Below, piece by piece: positions 59,188 to 64,000 of a stretch of DNA of 64,000 nucleotides; position 1 is the first letter of the stretch; the number at the start of each line of letters is the position of its first letter. Source of the stretch: Christensenella sp. UBA7703. Its GTDB lineage: Bacteria; Bacillota; Clostridia; Christensenellales; CAG-138. Made by a program: the position numbers and the translations under genes. Where the stretch lies: positions 104,932 to 168,931 of the forward strand of contig DLGD01000007.1 in the NCBI GenBank assembly GCA_002482505.1, read 5' to 3'. The notes below the pieces were generated by a model. That model searched no databases, was not told the origin of the DNA, and saw only the letters and a list, made by a program, of their open reading frames with translations.

Positions 59188-59844
59188 ATGAAGAAAATAC
59201 TCTCCATCGCGCTTGCGCTTGCGCTTGTCGCCATTGTACTCACCGGCTGCGCGTCAGCCGACGTCATTCTTAAGTACAGCCCCTCGTCGCTGGATAAGAT
59301 CGTGGAGAAATTCCCGACCCTCGTGACGGATAGCACCGAGACCGACCACTACTTCTATCTCTCCGTGGACGGAGAAACCACGCTGAAGGTCAGCCACGAG
59401 TTCGACATGACCGGTGCGGAAGACGTCGTCATCCAAACCCCGCTCCAGCCCTTCGTTGACGCAGGCCTTGACCCCGCAACCCTCGGCGCGGGCTACCGGA
59501 CCGATGACACATCGCTCTTCCTCGTCGCCGACTTCGGCGCGGGCTCGGGTGAAATGAAGACCATCACCACCTCACTGTTTGAGAGCGCAAAGGCAGATCG
59601 CAGTGTACTGACCTATCACGCAGACCTCGATCACTATGGTATCGCGCTGCCCGCCGGCAAGTTCGAATGGGCGAAGGACGACACCACCAACGATAAGGAC
59701 ATCGTGTTCGTGATCGCAGCGAAACCGCTTGCGGACCTCGGCGTCGATGTGCAGAACATCGAAGGCTGGATCTTCAAGACCATGAAGGACGACGCGGGCA
59801 AGGACTTTGACGTTCTGCTCAAGCCCTACTCCCTCGAATCATAA
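59188..59844 (+). CDS. Lipoprotein of unknown family in the copper operon
   Basis: A 218-residue lipoprotein: signal peptide then lipobox LTGC (Cys21), followed by a mostly beta-rich domain with no recognised fold (HYFYLSVDGETTLKVSHEFD, FAIAL-free, IVFVIAAKPLADLGVDVQNI near the end). No Cys or Met/His cluster is seen that would mark a copper chaperone. Its position between copA and a two-component pair suggests an envelope metal-sensing or stress role. 16 bases after copA. Confidence 0.65.
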   Translation: MKKILSIALALALVAIVLTGCASADVILKYSPSSLDKIVEKFPTLVTDSTETDHYFYLSVDGETTLKVSHEFDMTGAEDVVIQTPLQPFVDAGLDPATLGAGYRTDDTSLFLVADFGAGSGEMKTITTSLFESAKADRSVLTYHADLDHYGIALPAGKFEWAKDDTTNDKDIVFVIAAKPLADLGVDVQNIEGWIFKTMKDDAGKDFDVLLKPYSLES

Positions 59845-59853
59845 TTGCCAAAC

Positions 59854-59905
59854 ACGAGGTTTGGGCGTATGCTGAGAAAAAGGCATCGCCCAAACTCGTA
59901 TTTTT
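59854..59905 (+). terminator. Terminator between lipoprotein and regulator genes
   Basis: ACGAGGTTTGGGCG (59854-59867) pairs with CGCCCAAACTCGT (59887-59899), one bulge; the stem is extended by further pairs (TATGC/GGCAT). T5 follows (59901-59905). It would reduce readthrough into the regulator pair. Confidence 0.8.
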
Positions 59906-59915
59906 CAGGAGCAAT

Positions 59916-60611
59916 ATGGCAGCAAAAGAAACGATACTCGTCGTAGAGGACGAGGAAAAAATCGCAGATGTGCTGAAATCGTATCTCGAACGCGAAGGGT
60001 TTTCCGTTTCCACGGCGACGGACGGCGAGGAGGCGTTGCGCCTTCATGCGTCGCTATCCCCTGTGCTCGTGCTGCTTGATCTGATGCTCCCGAAAATCTC
60101 CGGCGAGGAAGTCTGCCGCAAAATCCGCGCGCGCGGCAACACACCCGTCATCATGCTCACGGCGAAAGCCGAAGAAGCGTCGATTCTCGGCGGGCTCGCC
60201 ATCGGCGCGGACGATTATGTGACCAAACCCTTCAGCCCGCGGCAGGTCGTTGCGCGCGTGCATGCGCTTTTGCGCCGCGCGGGAACCGCGCAACACGACG
60301 AGCTGCGGTTTGACGGCGATTGGCTCGTCATCGACACCACCACCCGCACAGTGTTTCGCGAAGGCGCAGCGGTGACGCTCACGCCGAGCGAATACAGCCT
60401 GCTTGTAGCGCTTGCAACCCATCCGGGACGCACCTTCACGCGGGACGAGCTGATCCAGCTCGCGCTCAAGGATGATTTTGAAGGATACGACCGCGTGATC
60501 GACACGCATATGAAGAATCTCCGGCAGAAAATCGAGCCGGATGCCAAACAGCCGCGCTATCTCATCACTGTGCATGGCATGGGTTACCGTTTTGGCGGAG
60601 GAACCAAATGA
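59916..60611 (+). CDS. OmpR-family response regulator (copper region)
   Basis: A 231-residue regulator: acidic pair in ILVVEDEEKIADVLKSYL, phosphoacceptor Asp55 in VLVLLDLMLPKISGEEVCRK, KPF near 105, winged helix LTPSEYSLLVALATHPGRTF and YDRVIDTHMKNLRQKIEPD. CAGGAG precedes the ATG. It overlaps the kinase gene by 4 bases. Probable regulator of the copper operon. Confidence 0.93.
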   Translation: MAAKETILVVEDEEKIADVLKSYLEREGFSVSTATDGEEALRLHASLSPVLVLLDLMLPKISGEEVCRKIRARGNTPVIMLTAKAEEASILGGLAIGADDYVTKPFSPRQVVARVHALLRRAGTAQHDELRFDGDWLVIDTTTRTVFREGAAVTLTPSEYSLLVALATHPGRTFTRDELIQLALKDDFEGYDRVIDTHMKNLRQKIEPDAKQPRYLITVHGMGYRFGGGTK

Positions 60612-62005
60612 AACCGATATCGTTACGTTTAAAATTGACATTAACCTTTCTAATGATCGCGCTACTGTCGCTCGCGTTCGTCGGGCTGTTTGCCAATGTC
60701 TCACTTGGAAAGCAATTTGAAGCATATGCGGTCAACCGCCTGAATCAATCCATCGATAAATCCGTGGATCAGGTGACCGACCTGTATGTGCGCGACGGCG
60801 AGCAATGGGATGTCTCCAGCATTGATGAAACCGGCATGGCGATGCTCATCGACGGCATCATTCTGCGCGTAACGGACGAGAGCGGTCTCGTGGTCTGGGA
60901 CGCGCAGGTGCATAACAACGGCATGTGCATCCGCATCTTAGAGAACATGGCGCAAAACATGCAGTCCTATCAGGCAAATTTTCAGGGCGGGTATGAGGAG
61001 CAGAGCTTCCCCGCCGTCGTCAACGGACAAAAGGTCGGCACCGTCACCGTCGGCTACTATGGCCCATACTATTTCAACGAAGCCGATCTGCAGTTTCTAA
61101 GTTCTCTCAACCGCATTCTGTTGATTGCTGGCGCTGTCTCCCTCGGCGCCTGTGTACTGCTCGGCGCGTATCTTGCACGCAGGCTCTCTAAGCCCATCAC
61201 GGACGTCATCGCCGCTACAGGCAGGATCGCAGAGGGCAACTATAGCGACCGCCTGACCCACGCGGAGAACACGACGGAGCTCGTCGCGCTCTCGCATTCG
61301 GTCAACAGCCTCGCCGCCTCGTTGGAATCGCAGGAAACGCTGCGCAAGCGGCTGACCGCAGACGTGGCGCACGAATTGCGCACACCGCTGACGACGCTCC
61401 AAAGCACGGTTGAGGCGATGCTAGACGGCGTTTGGATGGCGGATGAAGCACATCTTTCAAGCCTGCGGGAAGAGATCCTGCGCCTCAACAAGCTCATTGA
61501 CGGCCTCAGCTCACTTTCCAGATATGAATCCGAATCCCTCGCGCTCGACACCGAGGTGTTTGACCTACGGGAGCTCTGCGCGCAGACCGTTCGTAATTTT
61601 GAAAACGCCGCGCGGCTTAAGGGTGCATCGCTGACCTGCTCCGGGGAATCGGCGGTCGTGTCCGCTGACCGGGACAAGATCGGCCAGATCATCATCAACC
61701 TTCTGCACAACGCACTAAAGTTCACACCCGCGGGCGGCAGCATTTCGCTCGAAACCCGCTGTGAAGTGGATCACGCCATCTTCCGCATTCGGGACACAGG
61801 TTGCGGCATCGCGCCGGAACACCTGCCGTTCATTTTTGAGCGCTTCTACCGCGCAGACCCCTCCCGCACGCGCGAGACTGGCGGCAGCGGCATCGGCCTT
61901 GCAATCGCGCTGGCGATTGCCAAAGCACACGGCGGGGAAATCCGCGTTAGTAGCACTGTTGGCAAAGGAAGCGAGTTTGTGCTGTCGCTCCCGATCAAAC
62001 AATGA
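60608..62005 (+). CDS. Sensor histidine kinase (copper region)
   Basis: A 465-residue kinase: transmembrane helices near 10-28 and 172-193, a sensor domain of about 140 residues between them, HAMP at about 195-245 (ARRLSKPITDVIAATGRIAE), then H-box LTADVAHELRTPLTTLQSTV, N-box NLLHNALKFTPAGGSI, G1 IRDTGCGIAPEHLPFIFERF and G2 GGSGIGLAIALAIAKAHGG. The sensor contains NNGMCIRILENMAQNMQSYQ, which is Met-rich and could fit a copper site, unproven. Confidence 0.93.
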   Translation: MKPISLRLKLTLTFLMIALLSLAFVGLFANVSLGKQFEAYAVNRLNQSIDKSVDQVTDLYVRDGEQWDVSSIDETGMAMLIDGIILRVTDESGLVVWDAQVHNNGMCIRILENMAQNMQSYQANFQGGYEEQSFPAVVNGQKVGTVTVGYYGPYYFNEADLQFLSSLNRILLIAGAVSLGACVLLGAYLARRLSKPITDVIAATGRIAEGNYSDRLTHAENTTELVALSHSVNSLAASLESQETLRKRLTADVAHELRTPLTTLQSTVEAMLDGVWMADEAHLSSLREEILRLNKLIDGLSSLSRYESESLALDTEVFDLRELCAQTVRNFENAARLKGASLTCSGESAVVSADRDKIGQIIINLLHNALKFTPAGGSISLETRCEVDHAIFRIRDTGCGIAPEHLPFIFERFYRADPSRTRETGGSGIGLAIALAIAKAHGGEIRVSSTVGKGSEFVLSLPIKQ

Positions 62006-62273
62006 ATCTGTAAAACAACTGTTTTAAGTCCAGAACCCTACCTCCTGATGATCAATTGATGTTTTAAATTACAAAATTCTTTCACAATAGAGTACAAGCC
62101 GAAATTTTGTATGCCTGACAAAGTCTTGCGCATATCAGCGAAAAGATTCTGCTACTACTAAATGCTTATTTTCAACGATGAAGGAACATGCTCTTCTATC
62201 GAAGAAATATTCATTTAATACAAAGTCTGGCGGGACTTGTTAATATATTGGTTAAAGGTGGAGAGGGGACAAA

Positions 62274-63497
62274 ATGGTTTTTGATATAAAAGAATTTTTA
62301 GAAGCTATATCCAATGTGTTGGATGTAATAGAAACAGATATTTTTGGAATACCAACAAACCATTCTAAAAGATTGGCTTACGTTTCAAACCGACTTGCAT
62401 GTGCTTTGAATTATTCAATAGAAATGCAATACGACCTGGCTGCACTTTCAATACTTCATGATAATGGTGCCAGCCTAAAAATTCTGCATGACAATTTACT
62501 AGGAGATGCGAAAGCCAAACAGAATATAATAGAAAGCAATAAGGAACATTGCAGAATTGGAGAACATAATATTAGTAGCTTTCCATTTTTGACATCACCT
62601 CAAAATGTTATTCTTTATCATCACGAAAAATTTGACGGCTCTGGTTTTTTCGGTCTCAAGGGACTTGAAATACCACAGATGTCCCAACTAATAAATTTCG
62701 CAGACACTTTAGATCTTAAATTTGATCTTGGAAGTGTTTATAAAAATGATGGCCATCACGAAAGAATAACAATGTTTATCAGAGAGCATACAGGAATAGA
62801 TTTTGCACCCGATTTAACCGAGATTGCTTTACAGATTATGTACGAGAACGAATTCTGGGCTGATCTTTCTGATGAAAAGATAGATGAAGTACTAAATCTT
62901 ACAATTCCATCGCATAGAAGGGAGATGGGATATAAAGAAATTCATGATATAACCAAAGTGTTCTCTCATATTATTGATGCCAAATCGAAATTCACAATGA
63001 TGCATTCATCAGAGTTGACGAAATTAATGAGTCGGATGGCAGGATTTTATAAAATCGAGGGAAATGAGTTCTGGAAATTGATAATCGCTTCAGACTTGCA
63101 TGATCTTGGCAAACTTGGAATCAGTAATACTATTTTAGATAAGCCAGGACCTTTAACCGATGAGGAATTTAGTATAATTAAAAAACATCCAGTAACAGCA
63201 AAACAAAACCTAGAAAAAGTACAAGGTTTTGCCGAAATATCAGAGTGGGCGTATAATCATCATGAGAAACTCAATGGAACGGGATATCCCAGAGGTTTGG
63301 ATGCTGAGAAACTTGATTTTAATTCCCGCCTATTGGCATGCCTTGATATTTATCAGGCTCTTGGTGAAATACGACCATATCGACAAGCTTTGACACATGA
63401 TGAATCAATAACAATTATGAGGCGAATGGTGGAAGACGGCTTGATTGATCCTAGCATTACAGAGGATATTGCAAAGCAATTACAAACTATTAAATAG
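62274..63497 (+). CDS. Tandem HD-GYP domain protein
   Basis: A 407-residue protein. The C-terminal half (about 230-400) is a canonical HD-GYP domain: IASDLHDLGKLGIS (HD), IIKKHPVTAKQNL, NHHEKLNGTGYPRGL (GTGYP). The N-terminal half is a diverged copy: LSILHDNGAS (HD) and YHHEKFDGSGFFG, where the GYP is GFF. It probably hydrolyses a cyclic dinucleotide with only the second domain active. GGAGAGGGG precedes the ATG. Its codons are much more AT-rich than those of the adjacent copper genes, suggesting separate origin. Confidence 0.85.
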   Translation: MVFDIKEFLEAISNVLDVIETDIFGIPTNHSKRLAYVSNRLACALNYSIEMQYDLAALSILHDNGASLKILHDNLLGDAKAKQNIIESNKEHCRIGEHNISSFPFLTSPQNVILYHHEKFDGSGFFGLKGLEIPQMSQLINFADTLDLKFDLGSVYKNDGHHERITMFIREHTGIDFAPDLTEIALQIMYENEFWADLSDEKIDEVLNLTIPSHRREMGYKEIHDITKVFSHIIDAKSKFTMMHSSELTKLMSRMAGFYKIEGNEFWKLIIASDLHDLGKLGISNTILDKPGPLTDEEFSIIKKHPVTAKQNLEKVQGFAEISEWAYNHHEKLNGTGYPRGLDAEKLDFNSRLLACLDIYQALGEIRPYRQALTHDESITIMRRMVEDGLIDPSITEDIAKQLQTIK

Positions 63498-63777
63498 ATC
63501 TTGCTCAACAACCTGCAAGTGCCCGCAAATAGCTGGTTTGAAGCGAACAATGGTATATTAGATCGTTCGAAAATCATTAAAAAATTACGCAAAGCCCGAC
63601 GGTCTGAGAATTGATGACTGTATCTGAATTAGGAGAATTTGGAAAAGCACACAAGTGTTTAATAATGCACGTATCTATGTAAGTTTGTGCCCATCTTGCA
63701 CCCACCTATACACGTTTACACCCACCCCTACGTTTCTCGCGATTGTATCACTTCGTGAGGGTTTAGCAAAAAACAAG
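63498..63777. other. Intergenic sequence after the HD-GYP gene
   Basis: 280 bases without a supportable gene. Short CCCACC-type repeats (CACCCA) occur near 63698-63728. The strong terminator at 63778-63810 follows. Confidence 0.4.
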
Positions 63778-63810
63778 AACCACCCATTACATCGGGTGGT
63801 TTTTGTTTTT
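63778..63810 (+). terminator. Terminator near the right window end
   Basis: AACCACCC (63778-63785) pairs with GGGTGGTT (63794-63801), followed by a T-rich tract to 63810. Confidence 0.8.
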
Positions 63811-63941
63811 GGGATGCATTCCAAGGTGCTGCGAAACAACTACAACTAGTTCCGTTCGCACAGCTCTTATTCATACCTGACACCGATCGAATTTTCCCAG
63901 AAATCGTGCCTTGAGGCCGTTAAAACTCCATTTTTTTCTTA

Positions 63942-63972
63942 TTCAAGTGGACTACTCTTTGGGGGACACCTC
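63942..63972 (+). repeat. IS-end-like sequence, partner of 54789-54818
   Basis: TTCAAGTGGACTACTCTTTG followed by GGGGACACCTC. It reads outward to a terminal ACA, the usual end of IS3-type elements; its inverted partner lies near 54.8 kb. Confidence 0.55.
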
Positions 63973-63977
63973 AACAT

Positions 63978-64000
63978 TGACCTGCTCCCACAAAAAGTAG
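63978..64000. mobile_element. Possible start of an IS3-type element, cut by the window end
   Basis: TGACCTGCTCCCACAAAAAG resembles the inverted-repeat ends of IS3/IS150-group elements in Bacillota (TGA-C-TG-CCC pattern). Only 23 bases are visible, so this is tentative. Confidence 0.3.

Noticed and set aside
1..64000. CRISPR array, tRNA or rRNA
   Set aside because: I saw no regular direct repeats with spacers and no tRNA- or rRNA-like conserved blocks; a tool such as tRNAscan was not run.

Overview
The window is a stretch of chromosome from a Gram-positive anaerobe, most likely a member of Bacillota, class Clostridia. Reasons: strong AGGAGG-type ribosome binding sites, frequent GTG and TTG starts, a low-GC-type siphovirus gene set (P27 small terminase, LLH holin, DUF4314, DUF1492 and 'virulence-related' phage proteins), Gram-positive lipoproteins, and MacB/BceB-like ABC and two-component clusters. 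The species cannot be named from sequence alone. No tRNA, rRNA or CRISPR array was recognised.

Region 1 (1 to about 41.1 kb) is a prophage of an HK97-fold siphovirus, almost wholly on the minus strand. Read right to left it has regulators (sigma-like and HTH proteins), a SNF2 helicase, an antirepressor, a primase/helicase with a candidate origin beside it, VRR-NUC and HNH nucleases, small terminase, an orphan ParB-methyltransferase, large terminase, portal, ClpP-type protease, capsid, head-tail connectors, tail tube, tail chaperone with a clear -1 frameshift site, tape measure, distal tail, tail-associated protein, tail fibre, endolysin, holin, and a large serine recombinase cut by the left window edge. 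Three accessory insertions stand out: (a) a plus-strand zinc-ribbon gene with its own promoter and terminator between portal and terminase; (b) a plus-strand Abi_2/AbiF HEPN gene preceded by a strong promoter and a short structured RNA, plus a 39-residue lysine-rich protein, between HNH and small terminase; (c) a 6.7 kb block between tail chaperone and tape measure (10.49-17.22 kb) with a beta-helix lipoprotein, an HD phosphohydrolase, a TspO-like protein and a LytTR/DUF3021/hydrolase operon. A terminator at the edge of block (c) lies directly upstream of the tape measure gene, so tail and lysis expression may be impaired.

Region 2 (41.1-41.65 kb) is a non-coding junction with a perfect 17-bp inverted repeat and a terminator; the right prophage boundary is probably near here.

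Region 3 (41.65-52.0 kb, plus strand) is an envelope-sensing cluster: a DUF2680/YckD-like secreted protein, two small SHOCT membrane proteins, an OmpR-type regulator with kinase, a MacB-like ABC ATPase with an 873-residue FtsX permease, two paralogous membrane proteins of an unrecognised family sharing a cysteine motif and an ARPHSH C-terminus, and a second regulator/kinase pair.

Region 4 (52.0-62.0 kb) is metal homeostasis. A minus-strand P1B-type ATPase without an N-terminal metal-binding domain diverges from a TetR regulator. A plus-strand copper operon follows, with an HMA/TauE-SafE/cupredoxin fusion, CopA with two HMA domains, an unrecognised lipoprotein, and a regulator/kinase pair. The last part (62.0-64.0 kb) holds a visibly AT-richer tandem HD-GYP gene and IS-end-like sequence. 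An inverted partner of one such end lies near 54.8 kb, so the copper segment may be flanked by insertion-sequence remnants.
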